Origin: Pontibacillus litoralis JSM 072002
GTDB taxonomy: Bacteria > Bacillota > Bacilli > Bacillales > BH030062
Direction: 5' to 3'
Assembly: GCF_000775615.1 (NCBI RefSeq)
Contig: NZ_AVPG01000002.1
Span: 1 to 64,000 of the forward strand
Length of the DNA: 64,000 nucleotides
Below, piece by piece: positions 54,472-64,000 of this stretch; position 1 is the stretch's first letter; each line of letters begins with the position of its first letter. The notes beneath the pieces were generated by a model. That model searched no databases. It saw only the letters and a list, made by a program, of their open reading frames with translations, and was not told the DNA's origin. The position numbers and the translations under genes were made by a program.

Positions 54472-54948
54472 TTAATTAAAACTAACAGCCAAGCGAGCCT
54501 TGGCAATTTTCCCATATGGTACTTCTATTTGTTTTGTTCTAGTCTTTTCTTTTACTTTAATAGTTGCAATGTCATCTTCAAAAGAGGTTAGCGTTCCTTC
54601 TAACTCTTTCTCCCCATTCATTGGTTCATATAGTTTGACATTTATATAATACCCTACATGCTTTTCCATATCTTTTCTCGTTTTAAGAGGCCTTTCTGCG
54701 CCAGGTGAAGATATTTCTAAAAAGTAAGGGAACGTAATCGGGTCTTCTTCGTCTAATTTTGCGCTTAATTGTTCACTAACCTGGCCGCACTCCTCAATCT
54801 CTATTCCGCCATCTTTATCTGCGAACACCCTTAAGTACCAGTTCTTACCTTCCTTAACAAACTCAATATCGACTAGCTCTAAATTCATTTCATCTAATAT
54901 TGGTTGTACAAGCCGTGTTGTTGTTTGTTTAATATCGTTGTTACCCAT
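54472..54948 (-). CDS. rimP: RimP (YlxS), ribosome maturation factor
   Basis: A 158-residue two-domain factor for 30S assembly. LELVDIEFVKEGKNWYLRVF and ISSPGAERPL are family hallmarks. First gene of the nusA-infB operon. It starts after AGGAGGGA. A SigA promoter and two tandem hairpins lie in its leader. Confidence 0.97.
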   Translation of the reverse strand: MGNNDIKQTTTRLVQPILDEMNLELVDIEFVKEGKNWYLRVFADKDGGIEIEECGQVSEQLSAKLDEEDPITFPYFLEISSPGAERPLKTRKDMEKHVGYYINVKLYEPMNGEKELEGTLTSFEDDIATIKVKEKTRTKQIEVPYGKIAKARLAVSFN

Positions 54949-54995
54949 GTTAATTCCCTCCTTTACACTTGTAACGATATATGCATCATGTAAAA

Positions 54996-55019
54996 TTCCC
55001 TGCTGATTGCAGCAGGGAA
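54996..55019 (-). terminator. Leader hairpin 2 / candidate attenuator before rimP
   Basis: TTCCCTGCTG and CAGCAGGGAA form a perfect 10-bp stem with a CAAT loop followed by only four T and then AC, 48 bases before the rimP ATG. The short T tract is what a NusA-dependent terminator would show. Confidence 0.65.
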
Positions 55020-55046
55020 AATAGTCGAAAAATAAGCAATAACACG

Positions 55047-55071
55047 AAAGAGTGGGTTCTCCCCACTCTTT
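55047..55071 (-). other. Leader hairpin 1 before rimP
   Basis: AAAGAGTGGG and CCCACTCTTT form a perfect 10-bp stem with a GAGAA loop, 27 bases downstream of the predicted start site. The following sequence CGTGTTATT is not a good T tract. It forms a tandem with hairpin 2. Confidence 0.7.
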
Positions 55072-55104
55072 GCATCAGTACGTATCCTTTATCATACCAA
55101 CAAA

Positions 55105-55133
55105 AATATACCATACGAAGGCCATTTTAGCAA
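55105..55133 (-). promoter_or_regulatory. SigA promoter of the rimP-nusA-infB operon
   Basis: TTGCTA, 17 bases, TATATT. It predicts a leader of about 150 bases containing both hairpins. The rest of the gap up to polC (55134-55253) shows only an imperfect ATCCAA/TTGGAT stem without a T run. Confidence 0.75.
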
Positions 55134-55253
55134 GTAATCCCTTGATTTTAGTGTAAACTACTCACCATTTTTCCCACCTTTGTAGCATCCAACAAAAACT
55201 TTTTGGATAGGAAACGTACCCAAATGGATCAAATGACCAATAACCTTTTATAT

Positions 55254-58200
55254 TTAAAATAATGATAATTGATTTTGATCTGGCAATCCTTCTAAACAAC
55301 CATGTTGATCCATGTATTCAAGAACCGTCTTAGAAATCCTACTTCGTTCACGTAAATCTTCTTTTGATAAGAACTCCCCATCTTCTCTAACTTTTACAAT
55401 ATTTAATGCAGCGTTCGTCCCAAGTCCATCAATAGAGTTAAACGGCGGAATAAGGGTGTCACCATCTACAAGAAAATCACTTGCAGACGAGCGATATAAA
55501 TCAACGGGTTGAAAAGTAAAACCGCGCATCGTCATTTCCAGTGCTATTTCTAACACTGTGAGTAAATTTTTTTCTTTTGGTGATGCGTCTAAGCCTTTTT
55601 GGTTTATTTCTTCAATCCGTTTGCGAATCGCTTCTGGCCCTTTAACCATTGTATCAATATCAAAGTCACTTGCACGAACGGAAAAATATGCTGCATAAAA
55701 ATAAATAGGATAATGCACTTTGAAGTAGGCAATTCGAACGGCCATTAAAACATAAGCAGCAGCATGCGCTTTAGGGAACATGTATTTAATCTTCTTACAT
55801 GATTCAATATACCAATTCGGCACGTTATGACGCTTCATTTCTTCGACCCACTCATCCTTCAAGCCTTTCCCTTTACGAACAAATTCCATAATTGTAAATG
55901 CCATAGATGGTTCAAGACCTTGGTGCATTAAATACACCATAATATCGTCACGACAGCCAATTACTTCAGGAAGTGTACAAATGCCATCATTGATCAGTTG
56001 ATCGGCATTGCCAAGCCACACATCTGTTCCATGAGAAAGTCCAGAAATGATAACTAATTCAGCAAATGTAGAGGGTTTCGTGTCTTCTAGCATTTGACGA
56101 ACAAAACGAGTTCCGAATTCCGGTACTCCTAGTGTTCCTGTTTTACACATTATTTGTTCTTCTGTTACACCTAATACATCTGGACCACTGAAAATTTTCA
56201 TCACTTCCGTGTCATCCGTAGGGATAGTTTTCGGATCAATACCACTTAAGTCTTGTAACATGCGAATAACAGTTGGGTCATCGTGCCCGAGAATATCGAG
56301 TTTTAATAAATTATCATGAATAGAATGGAAGTCAAAATGCGTCGTTTTCCACTCAGACGTTTTATCATCAGCAGGGAATTGAATCGGTGTAAAATCATAA
56401 ATTTCTTTATCATCTGGTACGACGATTATTCCACCAGGGTGCTGTCCTGTTGTTCGTTTTACACCTGTACAACCTTGAACGAGACGATCGACTTCTGCAT
56501 TCTTATAGGTTAACTCATGATCACTAGCGTATCCCTTCACATAACCGTATGCTGTTTTTTCTGCGACTGTACCAATCGTTCCTGCCCGAAATACTTTGTC
56601 TTCCCCAAATAATACTTTTGTATAGTTATGGGCTTCAGGTTGATACTCACCAGAGAAGTTCAAATCAATATCAGGTACTTTATCTCCTTTAAAACCAAGG
56701 AACGTTGCAAATGGTATGTCTTGTCCATCCTTAATATAAGGAATGTCACAGCTTGGACAGGTTTTATCCGGTAAATCAAACCCTGAGCCTACAGAACCGT
56801 CATTGAAGAATTCTGATTTCTTACACGTTGGGCATACGTAATGCGGTGGCAATGGATTCACTTCTGTAATTTCGGTCATTGTCGCTACAAAAGATGATCC
56901 AACAGAGCCACGAGAACCTACTAGGTAACCATCTTTCAATGATTTGGTTACCAGTTTCTGAGAAATTAGGTAAATGACAGCAAACCCATTGCCAATAATA
57001 CTTTCTAATTCTTGTTCAATTCTATTTTCTACAAGCTCTGGTAACGGATCCCCATAAATACTTTTCGCTCTATTATACGTCATTTCACGCATTTCCTCAT
57101 TAGCACCATCAATGTTTGGTGTATACAAATCATCTTTTACTGGCTTCACGTCTTCAATAAGATCTGCGATGTGATTCGTATTTGTAACGACTACTTCTTT
57201 CGCCTTTTCCTCTCCTAAAAAAGAAAAGTCGTTTAACATTTCGGTTGTCGTCTTAAAGTGAACATCAGGTTGCGTTTGACGGTTCAATGGATTTCCGCTT
57301 TGAGAGGCGATTAAAATACGACGATATTGCTTCTCATGTTTATCGATGTAATGAGTATTTCCAGTTGCCACAGCTGGTTTCCCAATGCGTTCGGCCATAT
57401 GAACAAGATTCTTTAAAATATCGTATAAATGTGCTTCATTTCGCACTAACTCTTTCTCAATTAAATGATAGTAATTAGAAGGAGGTTGGATTTCTATATA
57501 ATCATAAAATTGTGCTACTTTTTCTGCCTCTTCTTGCGATTTTTGCATCATGGTTTCGAAAACTTCCCCTTTATCGCACCCAGAACCAATTAAGATTCCA
57601 CCTCGATATTTTTTCAGGACAGACCGAGGGATGCGAGGTACACGATAAAAATAATTCACGTGAGACATCGAAACTAATTTATATAAGTTTTTTAATCCTT
57701 CTTCTGTTTGAGCTAACAAAATAGCATGGAATGGACGAGAACGTTGATATGCGTTTCCTTCTCCCATATATTTATTTAAGTCCATGTGATTATAGATTTC
57801 TTTATTATGTGCTTCTTTCAAAAGCTTCCACAATAAATAACCAGTTGCTTCTGCATCATAAATGGCACGGTGATGTTGTGTTAGCTCGACCTCAAAATGT
57901 TTACACAACGTATTTAAACGATGATTCTTCAACTGTGGTACGACTAATCTTGCTAGTTCTAACGTGTCAATAACCGGATTCTTACTAGCTGCTATTCCAA
58001 TCCTTTTCAGCCCAGCGTTAAAGAAGCCCATGTCAAAGCTAGCGTTATGAGCGACAAGTATACTATCTCCCATCCAGTCGTAGAAGTCTTTAATTACTTC
58101 CCCTGGATCTGGTGCATCTTTCACCATATCGTCTGTGATGCCTGTTAAGTCTGTCGTTGTTTGGGACAATGGTTCATGTGGATTAGCGAAGGATTCAAAG

Positions 58201-59555
58201 CGATCTACAATTTCCCCTTCTCTCATTTTGACAGCAGCGAGTTCGATTACGGTATCGTATATAGCGGATAAACCAGTAGTTTCCACATCAAACACAACAT
58301 ATTCCGCAGTAGCTAAATCACGGTCTTGTTCTTCATATGCAATAGGTACACCATCATCTACAATATTGGCTTCCACACCATATAGCATTTTAATTCCGTT
58401 TTTACTCGCTGCACCATAAGCTTCAGGATACGCTTGAACTACTGCATGATCTGTGACTGCAATGGCTTTATGTCCCCATTTAGCAGCTTGACCAATTAAC
58501 CTTTTGGCAGAAACTAATCCATCCATTTGACTCATTGTCGTGTGTGCGTGTAGCTCTACTCTTTTCTCACCCTCTGGAGCTTCATCCTTCCGAACAATGG
58601 CTTTTACTTCATTAATATCGTTTGCCATCATAGTTAACTCATTAGAATAGTTATCCGTTTGAATACGGCCTCTTGCTTTTACCCACATGCCTTCCTTTAG
58701 ACGCTGAAATTTACTCGCATCATCACCGTCTCCTTTTGAGAACATCTTTACGGATATAGAATCCGTATAGTCAGTAATTTTGGCAATGAGCAAATGACGA
58801 CCTGATCGTAATTCTCGTACTTCAACAGCAAATACGTGACCTTGGATCGCCATACGCCCCTCTTCTTCTTGTATATTCTCAATCGGTTCAGGATCGTCTT
58901 TTATCGGGTACCCTAGTTGAATTGGACCTTCATGTAATGTTTCTTCCTCATTATTTTCTTTCGCTTTTTCTCGATCAATTACTGCTTTTTGCACGAGCGT
59001 TTTATCTTCTTGCGCTTTTTGTTCTTGAAACTTTACTAGATCATCTGTATTAAACTTCACTTCCACGTTCAGTACATACAAAGAAGCACCAATTCGACGG
59101 CAATAAGATTGAAAAGGCTCCTGCAATCGTTTCTTTAGAGCGTGCGCTTCCGCTTCATTCCGCGCATGTAAAATAATTTTGTTCCCATCCACTTGTGGAC
59201 GTTGTGTGTGCAGCATATCTTTATAGGCGGGAGAAAGGTTTGGTAAAGAACGAACAAATTGCAGCCAATAATCACACACACTTTCAGCTTCTAACGACTT
59301 ATCATCTGTTTCAATTGTCCATTGAACAGAAGCGATTTGCGAAAAACTTTCTTGCAGCTTCGTTGTAAATAACGCATACACTTCTGGTGGCAACACAACT
59401 GGAACATAAAAGTAAAAATGCCATTCTTTTTTTGTTTTGTGAACAGTTAACTTAGTTAACAAACTTTGTTGAAAATGGGCTTCCATTAAATCATCTGGCA
59501 TTTGTATTTGTTTTAGCAGCAGTTGCATCTTTTCCATTTGTGATATATCCATCAT
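55254..59555 (-). CDS. polC: PolC, DNA polymerase III alpha subunit (Gram-positive type)
   Basis: A replicative polymerase of 1433 residues, close to the usual length. In order: an N-terminal domain, an OB fold (near 230-320), a PHP domain ([14 protein letters not shown]) interrupted by a DnaQ-like 3'-5' proofreading exonuclease (FDVETTG near 430), then a zinc-binding part (CPTCKK and CPSCD), the palm with catalytic DIDLNF, and the fingers and duplex-binding domains. The last residues NQLSLF fit a sliding-clamp motif. I chose the ATG at 59555 after GAGGAGG; a second ATG follows at once. Confidence 0.98.
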   Translation of the reverse strand: MMDISQMEKMQLLLKQIQMPDDLMEAHFQQSLLTKLTVHKTKKEWHFYFYVPVVLPPEVYALFTTKLQESFSQIASVQWTIETDDKSLEAESVCDYWLQFVRSLPNLSPAYKDMLHTQRPQVDGNKIILHARNEAEAHALKKRLQEPFQSYCRRIGASLYVLNVEVKFNTDDLVKFQEQKAQEDKTLVQKAVIDREKAKENNEEETLHEGPIQLGYPIKDDPEPIENIQEEEGRMAIQGHVFAVEVRELRSGRHLLIAKITDYTDSISVKMFSKGDGDDASKFQRLKEGMWVKARGRIQTDNYSNELTMMANDINEVKAIVRKDEAPEGEKRVELHAHTTMSQMDGLVSAKRLIGQAAKWGHKAIAVTDHAVVQAYPEAYGAASKNGIKMLYGVEANIVDDGVPIAYEEQDRDLATAEYVVFDVETTGLSAIYDTVIELAAVKMREGEIVDRFESFANPHEPLSQTTTDLTGITDDMVKDAPDPGEVIKDFYDWMGDSILVAHNASFDMGFFNAGLKRIGIAASKNPVIDTLELARLVVPQLKNHRLNTLCKHFEVELTQHHRAIYDAEATGYLLWKLLKEAHNKEIYNHMDLNKYMGEGNAYQRSRPFHAILLAQTEEGLKNLYKLVSMSHVNYFYRVPRIPRSVLKKYRGGILIGSGCDKGEVFETMMQKSQEEAEKVAQFYDYIEIQPPSNYYHLIEKELVRNEAHLYDILKNLVHMAERIGKPAVATGNTHYIDKHEKQYRRILIASQSGNPLNRQTQPDVHFKTTTEMLNDFSFLGEEKAKEVVVTNTNHIADLIEDVKPVKDDLYTPNIDGANEEMREMTYNRAKSIYGDPLPELVENRIEQELESIIGNGFAVIYLISQKLVTKSLKDGYLVGSRGSVGSSFVATMTEITEVNPLPPHYVCPTCKKSEFFNDGSVGSGFDLPDKTCPSCDIPYIKDGQDIPFATFLGFKGDKVPDIDLNFSGEYQPEAHNYTKVLFGEDKVFRAGTIGTVAEKTAYGYVKGYASDHELTYKNAEVDRLVQGCTGVKRTTGQHPGGIIVVPDDKEIYDFTPIQFPADDKTSEWKTTHFDFHSIHDNLLKLDILGHDDPTVIRMLQDLSGIDPKTIPTDDTEVMKIFSGPDVLGVTEEQIMCKTGTLGVPEFGTRFVRQMLEDTKPSTFAELVIISGLSHGTDVWLGNADQLINDGICTLPEVIGCRDDIMVYLMHQGLEPSMAFTIMEFVRKGKGLKDEWVEEMKRHNVPNWYIESCKKIKYMFPKAHAAAYVLMAVRIAYFKVHYPIYFYAAYFSVRASDFDIDTMVKGPEAIRKRIEEINQKGLDASPKEKNLLTVLEIALEMTMRGFTFQPVDLYRSSASDFLVDGDTLIPPFNSIDGLGTNAALNIVKVREDGEFLSKEDLRERSRISKTVLEYMDQHGCLEGLPDQNQLSLF

Positions 59556-59618
59556 GCATTTCCTCCTCTCATGCAGCAAAGGAAGGATACCGACTCACGC
59601 TTGTATTATCCTTAGAAT

Positions 59619-59653
59619 GAAAAATCCTGCCACAACCTATATGTGTCAGGATT
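59619..59653 (-). terminator. Terminator after proS
   Basis: AATCCTGACACA and TGTGGCAGGATT form a 12-bp stem with one mismatch, followed by TTTTTC. It separates the cdsA-proS unit from polC. Confidence 0.9.
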
Positions 59654-59692
59654 TCACCATTCATACTACTATCACTAAGTATCCTTTAATAT

Positions 59693-61399
59693 CTAATTTT
59701 GATTTAACCATGATGTCACGTGTGCTACTACATCATCTTCATGAACATCCGTTTGTTCACCTGTTGCTCGTAGTTTGAATTCAACGTAACCTTCGCCAGC
59801 TTGCTTTCCAACCGTCACGCGCAGCGGAATACCAATTAAATCACTATCTGCAAATTTTACACCAGCACGCTCTTTACGGTCATCAAAAAGAACTTCAATA
59901 CCAGCTTGCTTAAACTTATCGTATAAGCGTTCTGCTAACTCTTTCTGTTCTTCTTTCTTCATGTTCAATGCTAATAAATGAACGTGGAATGGTGCTACTT
60001 GTTTTGGCCATGTAATACCATTTTCATCATGATATTGCTCTACTATAGACGCTAAAGTTCTAGAAACCCCAATTCCGTAACAGCCCATAAGCATCGTTTT
60101 AGATTTGCCGTTTTCATCTAAATAAGAAGCGTTCATTTTATCCGCATAAAACTCACCGAGCTTAAATACGTGGCCTACTTCAATTCCTTTTGCAAATTGA
60201 ATCGTACCTTTTCCATCCGGAGAAGGGTCGCCTTCTTGAATAAATCGTAGGTCAGCATACGTAGCGACTTCAAAATCTTTGCCAGGTGTTACATTTTTAT
60301 AATGGTAACCATCTTCATTTGCACCACATGTTACATTGCTTAATGCTTGAACGGCATGATCAGCAACTATTTCAACCGAGGAAGGGACATTAATTGGTCC
60401 AAGTGATCCAAACCCTGCTCCCATTGCTTTACGTACTTCTTCTTCTCTTGCTAACTCTACCATTGCACCATCGTAAAGATTTTTCAATTTAATATCATTA
60501 ATCTCGTGATCACCACGAGCAACAACCAACACAAGCTTTTCATCTACTTTAAACATAATAGATTTAATGCCTTGATCTAATTCATGGCCTAAAAACACCG
60601 ACACGTCTTCCATTGTTTTACAATTAGGTGTCGCTACTTTTTCTTTATCTAACGGCGTTTCATTTGATCGTTCATACGTCGCCGTTACCGGTGCCATTTC
60701 AATATTCGCTGCATAGGAAGATGTATCTGAATAGGCTATCGTATCTTCACCAATGTCAGATAGCACCATAAATTCATGCGTATCTTTTCCTCCCATTGCC
60801 CCAGAATCGGCAATAACAGCACGGAAGTTCAATCCTAATCGAGTAAAGATATTGGAATACGCCGTATACATTTTTTCATAATGTTCATCTAAACTTTCAT
60901 AAGAATCATGAAACGTATATGCATCTTTCATTAGAAACTCACGACCACGTAGCAAACCGAAACGAGGACGCTTTTCATCTCTAAATTTCGTTTGAATTTG
61001 ATACAAGCTTAGCGGCAGTTGTTTATAACTTTTCACCTCATCACGAATAATACTCGTAATGACTTCTTCATGTGTAGCTCCTAAAGCAAATTCACGTTCA
61101 TGACGATCATGAATACGCATTAATTCAGGTCCAAAAGTATACCAACGCCCTGTTTCTTTCCATAGCTCAGATGGTTGCAGTGCCGGCATGTTCATTTCCA
61201 TTGCACCAGCATTCTCCATTTCTTCCCGAACAATAGCTTCTACTTTGCGAAGTACCTTATTACCGATTGGCAAAAATGAATATATCCCAGAAGCATTCTT
61301 TCTAATATAACCAGCACGCACAAGAAGTTGATGGCTTTTAATTTCTGCATCAGCTGGTGTTTCTCGTAAAGTTGGTAATAACATATCCCCTTGTCTCAC
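59693..61399 (-). CDS. proS: ProS, prolyl-tRNA synthetase
   Basis: A 568-residue class II synthetase of the bacterial type. Motif 2 ([21 protein letters not shown] region) and motif 3 ([13 protein letters not shown]) are present; a YbaK-like editing insertion lies at about 230-400 between them, and an anticodon-binding domain ends the protein. It follows rasP by 17 bases. No T-box leader is seen. Confidence 0.98.
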   Translation of the reverse strand: MRQGDMLLPTLRETPADAEIKSHQLLVRAGYIRKNASGIYSFLPIGNKVLRKVEAIVREEMENAGAMEMNMPALQPSELWKETGRWYTFGPELMRIHDRHEREFALGATHEEVITSIIRDEVKSYKQLPLSLYQIQTKFRDEKRPRFGLLRGREFLMKDAYTFHDSYESLDEHYEKMYTAYSNIFTRLGLNFRAVIADSGAMGGKDTHEFMVLSDIGEDTIAYSDTSSYAANIEMAPVTATYERSNETPLDKEKVATPNCKTMEDVSVFLGHELDQGIKSIMFKVDEKLVLVVARGDHEINDIKLKNLYDGAMVELAREEEVRKAMGAGFGSLGPINVPSSVEIVADHAVQALSNVTCGANEDGYHYKNVTPGKDFEVATYADLRFIQEGDPSPDGKGTIQFAKGIEVGHVFKLGEFYADKMNASYLDENGKSKTMLMGCYGIGVSRTLASIVEQYHDENGITWPKQVAPFHVHLLALNMKKEEQKELAERLYDKFKQAGIEVLFDDRKERAGVKFADSDLIGIPLRVTVGKQAGEGYVEFKLRATGEQTDVHEDDVVAHVTSWLNQN

Positions 61400-61416
61400 T
61401 CTAACTCACCTCATCG

Positions 61417-62676
61417 TTATAAAAATAGTCGTTGTATATCATTCCATGTTACCACAATCATCAGAAGCATTAATAATGCAAATCCAATAAAGTGAACGAG
61501 TCCTTCTTTTTGCGGATCCATTGGTTTACCACGCACAGCCTCAATACCAATGAAAAGTAAACGTCCACCATCTAACGCCGGAATTGGAAGTAAGTTCAAT
61601 ATACCTAAATTGATACTTAACAACGCAATCCACGGCAAGTATGTTTGCCAACTCGTTTCTACTACCGTACTCGTCGCATTGTATATACCTACTGGACCTG
61701 AAAGTTCATTAATGGTAAATTCACCTGTTACAAGCTTTCCAACCGATATCAAAATGAGCTTTGAAAACTCATACGTCTGTTCCACACTGTATGTGAAAGG
61801 CTTTACGAGAGATTTTTCTTTCGGTGCAAATACACCAATTTGACCGTAATCTTCTCCTTGTTCTGGCTCTACTCTTCTCGTTTGCACATTGGTTGAAGCA
61901 GTTTGCCCATCACGTTTATACACAAGCTCTATCGATTCATCTGGATACTTTTGGATTTCTCCAACGAATTCCATCCAAGTATCTACCGGCTGTCCAGCTA
62001 CACTGATAACCGTATCCCCTTCTAGTAGTCCCGCTTTGGCTGCCGGACCATTTTCCTCTAACATACCGAGCTGCGACTCTTCTACTGGTACACCTTGAAT
62101 AAACCCTAGAATCAAGAACAATACCATTGCTAACACAAAATTCATCATGGGGCCGGCAAATAATTGCATCGCTCGCTGTGGAATCGTTTTAGACGCAAAT
62201 TGACGATCATATGGAGCAATTTGCGTTTCCTTCTCATCCATTACAAATTTCGCTTTAGGATGTACATCAAACGTTAACTTGTCATCTTCATCAATCTCAT
62301 ATCCTTCTACTTTCAGAGCATGATCTAAATCGACATGTTCCACTTCAATAACTTTCGCATTCGGATGCTTTGACTTGTTATTAACAATTAAACGAATTAC
62401 TTGACCCGCTTCATTAAATTCTAAACCGATATGGTGCCCAGGCTTAATGTCAATAATCTCTGGATCTTCTCCAGCTACCCTTACATAACCTCCAATCGGC
62501 AACAAACGAATCGTATACAATGTTTCGTTTCTCTCAAAAAAGTGTATTTTCGGTCCCATTCCAATTGCAAATTCCCGAACTAACATGCCAGCTCGCTTAG
62601 CAAAAATGAGATGCCCCCATTCGTGAACAAATACGAGCAGGCCAAACATAAATATAAACGCTAAAATCGTTGCCAT
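61417..62676 (-). CDS. rasP: RasP/RseP site-2 zinc metalloprotease
   Basis: A 419-residue intramembrane protease (B. subtilis YluC/RasP). HEWGH zinc motif lies at residues 18-22 in the first membrane helix; a PDZ domain spans about 200-270; the second active-site motif NLLPIPALDGG lies near 355 followed by C-terminal membrane helices. It cleaves anti-sigma factor RsiW and signal-peptide remnants in B. subtilis. Lies between dxr and proS as usual. Confidence 0.97.
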   Translation of the reverse strand: MATILAFIFMFGLLVFVHEWGHLIFAKRAGMLVREFAIGMGPKIHFFERNETLYTIRLLPIGGYVRVAGEDPEIIDIKPGHHIGLEFNEAGQVIRLIVNNKSKHPNAKVIEVEHVDLDHALKVEGYEIDEDDKLTFDVHPKAKFVMDEKETQIAPYDRQFASKTIPQRAMQLFAGPMMNFVLAMVLFLILGFIQGVPVEESQLGMLEENGPAAKAGLLEGDTVISVAGQPVDTWMEFVGEIQKYPDESIELVYKRDGQTASTNVQTRRVEPEQGEDYGQIGVFAPKEKSLVKPFTYSVEQTYEFSKLILISVGKLVTGEFTINELSGPVGIYNATSTVVETSWQTYLPWIALLSINLGILNLLPIPALDGGRLLFIGIEAVRGKPMDPQKEGLVHFIGFALLMLLMIVVTWNDIQRLFL

Positions 62677-62695
62677 TAATGCCAGCTCCTACCTT

Positions 62696-63844
62696 TTAGA
62701 ATACGTACGACTTCACTAATTCCCTCGTTTCCTGATCGACACGCAGTATCGTTTCCAAATTAGGAAGCTCTAATACTTCGTGTGATTGAAGAGCTCTCTC
62801 AATTAACTCCTCAATAGATAAGAAGGATACTTTACCTTTCAAAAATAAATCGACAGCTTGTTCATTCGCTGCATTTAATACTGTTGGCATTGTTCCACCT
62901 ATACGCCCTGCCTCGTATGCCAATTTCAAACATGGGAATCGATCCATGTCCATTTTTTGAAAATGTAACGCACCTATTTCTATTAAGTCTAACGTTTTTG
63001 TTTGATGAAGTTCAAGTCGATTTGGATAAGACAATGCATATTGTATTGGCACTCGCATATCAGGTGTACCTAGTTGAGCTATTACACTTTTGTCAACGAA
63101 TTCGATCATCGAATGAATGACACTTTCCCGATGTTGAATGACTTCAATTTGATCATATGGTATGTTAAACAACCAATGTGCTTCAATGACTTCTAATCCT
63201 TTATTCATCATCGTAGCCGAATCAATCGTGATTTTTGCACCCATACTCCAATTTGGATGGTTAAGTGCATCTTTGACTGTTACACCTTGCAATTGTTCTC
63301 TTGTTTTGTCACGGAAACTACCACCTGATGCCGTCAAAATCATTTTGTTCACATCTTTCATAGATTCACCATTTAAGCATTGGAAGATAGCAGAGTGTTC
63401 ACTATCAACTGGTAATATAGAAATGTTATGACGTTTGGCAGCATCCATTACAAGGTGACCTGCTGTGACTAACGTTTCTTTATTTGCTAATGCAATTTGT
63501 TTACCAGCTTCAATTGCTCCTAACGTAGAGGATAATCCTACACTCCCCATAACTGCATTGACGACAACATCTACTTTATCATGCGTAGCAACTTCGTACA
63601 TACCGTCTAATCCAGTATATATTTGACCACGGTAACCTTGAACCTGTAGTTTACTTTTCACTACTTCGTCATGAACAACAACTATTTCAGGTTCAAATTC
63701 ATGAATAAGTGGAAGTGCTTTTTCAACATTTTGACCAAATGCTAGAGCAAATAACGAGAACTGTTCTGGATGATTTCGAATGACATCTGCTGTCTGCAGC
63801 CCGATAGAACCCGTTGCGCCTAATAAGGTTATTTGCTTCATCAT
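62696..63844 (-). CDS. dxr: Dxr, 1-deoxy-D-xylulose-5-phosphate reductoisomerase
   Basis: A 382-residue NADPH-dependent enzyme making 2-C-methylerythritol 4-phosphate in the non-mevalonate isoprenoid pathway. [12 protein letters not shown] is the NADPH site; [12 protein letters not shown] and TASGGSFRD bind metal and substrate; [14 protein letters not shown] is conserved. It follows cdsA by 24 bases. The pathway supplies undecaprenyl lipids and the dimethylallyl donor of MiaA. Confidence 0.98.
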   Translation of the reverse strand: MMKQITLLGATGSIGLQTADVIRNHPEQFSLFALAFGQNVEKALPLIHEFEPEIVVVHDEVVKSKLQVQGYRGQIYTGLDGMYEVATHDKVDVVVNAVMGSVGLSSTLGAIEAGKQIALANKETLVTAGHLVMDAAKRHNISILPVDSEHSAIFQCLNGESMKDVNKMILTASGGSFRDKTREQLQGVTVKDALNHPNWSMGAKITIDSATMMNKGLEVIEAHWLFNIPYDQIEVIQHRESVIHSMIEFVDKSVIAQLGTPDMRVPIQYALSYPNRLELHQTKTLDLIEIGALHFQKMDMDRFPCLKLAYEAGRIGGTMPTVLNAANEQAVDLFLKGKVSFLSIEELIERALQSHEVLELPNLETILRVDQETRELVKSYVF

Positions 63845-63868
63845 ACACGCTCCTATACTTTATAATTA

Positions 63869-64000
63869 CTATGAAATAAATTGAATAAAATGCAAAATAG
63901 GAATGACAAAAATTAAACTGTCAAACCTGTCTAACACGCCTCCATGTCCAGGAAGTAACCGGCCAGAGTCTTTAACAGAGTAATGCCTCTTGTATGCAGA
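63869..64000 (-). CDS. cdsA: CdsA, phosphatidate cytidylyltransferase (C-terminal fragment)
   Basis: The last 43 codons of cdsA, cut by the window edge. The diagnostic CDP-DAG synthase signature is visible ([20 protein letters not shown], residues 10-29 of the fragment), followed by a final membrane helix. The enzyme activates phosphatidic acid to CDP-diacylglycerol, the PgsA substrate. It lies directly upstream of dxr as in other Bacillaceae. Confidence 0.93.
   Translation of the reverse strand, partial: SAYKRHYSVKDSGRLLPGHGGVLDRFDSLIFVIPILHFIQFIS

Noticed and set aside
61400-61416. T-box leader for proS
   Set aside because: Only 17 bases separate rasP and proS, with no room for a T-box structure.
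1-64000. Mobile elements, CRISPR arrays, defence islands or prophage
   Set aside because: No transposase, integrase, direct-repeat array or block of unusual composition is visible; gene order is conserved core chromosome throughout.

Overview
The window is one continuous stretch of core chromosome from an endospore-forming, low-GC Gram-positive bacterium of the family Bacillaceae. Every gene I can support lies on the minus strand, so transcription runs from base 64000 down to base 1. Gene order closely follows the cdsA-dxr-rasP-proS-polC ... hflX-ynbB region of Bacillus subtilis. Many sporulation genes are present (spoIIIE, dpaA/dpaB, spoVS, spoVK, cotE, tepA, ymxH, ylxY). The acidic, Glu-rich proteins could fit a mildly halophilic or alkaliphilic genus, but genus cannot be set from this window.

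In order of transcription. (1) 64000-59693: end of cdsA, then dxr, rasP and proS, covering membrane lipid and isoprenoid synthesis, intramembrane proteolysis and prolyl-tRNA charging. (2) 59555-55254: polC, the replicative DNA polymerase. (3) 54948-47592: the rimP-nusA-ylxR-ylxQ-infB-ylxP-rbfA operon, then truB, ribF and rpsO, covering ribosome maturation, transcription elongation and translation initiation. A promoter and two tandem hairpins precede rimP. (4) 47466-42705: pnp, then sporulation-linked ylxY, mlpA and ymxH. (5) 42562-37793: dpaA-dpaB (spore dipicolinate) behind a consensus-like SigK promoter, then asd-dapG-dapA (lysine/DAP pathway feeding dipicolinate). (6) 37697-34289: tepA, ylzJ and spoIIIE. 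The RNase J2 gene that sits between dapA and tepA in B. subtilis is absent here. (7) 33945-28288: a GntR regulator (ymfC) followed by a complete nucleoside ABC transporter (nupN-O-P-Q); in B. subtilis that transporter is elsewhere on the chromosome. (8) 28077-22467: ymfF-ymfH-ymfI-ymfJ-ymfK-rodZ. (9) 22385-16635: pgsA, cinA, recA (with an SOS box), rny and ymdB. (10) 16521-13926 and on to 12726: spoVS, an M19 dipeptidase, tdh and kbl (threonine to glycine). (11) 12588-9781: miaB, ricA and cotE. (12) 9671-69: mutS, mutL, a small unknown gene, miaA, hfq, spoVK, hflX and ynbB.

No insertion sequence, prophage, CRISPR array, tRNA, rRNA or obvious foreign island is visible, and I found no clearly new multi-gene system. 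The most interesting signals are small and cis-acting. They are a 16-codon leader ORF with a very strong ribosome-binding site in front of nupN, overlapping a CodY-like box; a textbook SigG-type promoter in front of tepA; tandem hairpins before rimP-nusA; long dyads before spoVS, spoVK and ymfJ; and a 67-codon gene of unknown function between mutL and miaA.

Stretches over about 300 bases without a gene: 33946-34288 holds the spoIIIE terminator, an AT-rich featureless middle part, and the ymfC promoter and dyad. 54949-55253 holds the rimP promoter and leader hairpins. The 14973-15266 gap (294 bases) holds a terminator, a CcpA-type cre site, the tdh promoter and a possible 18-codon ORF.
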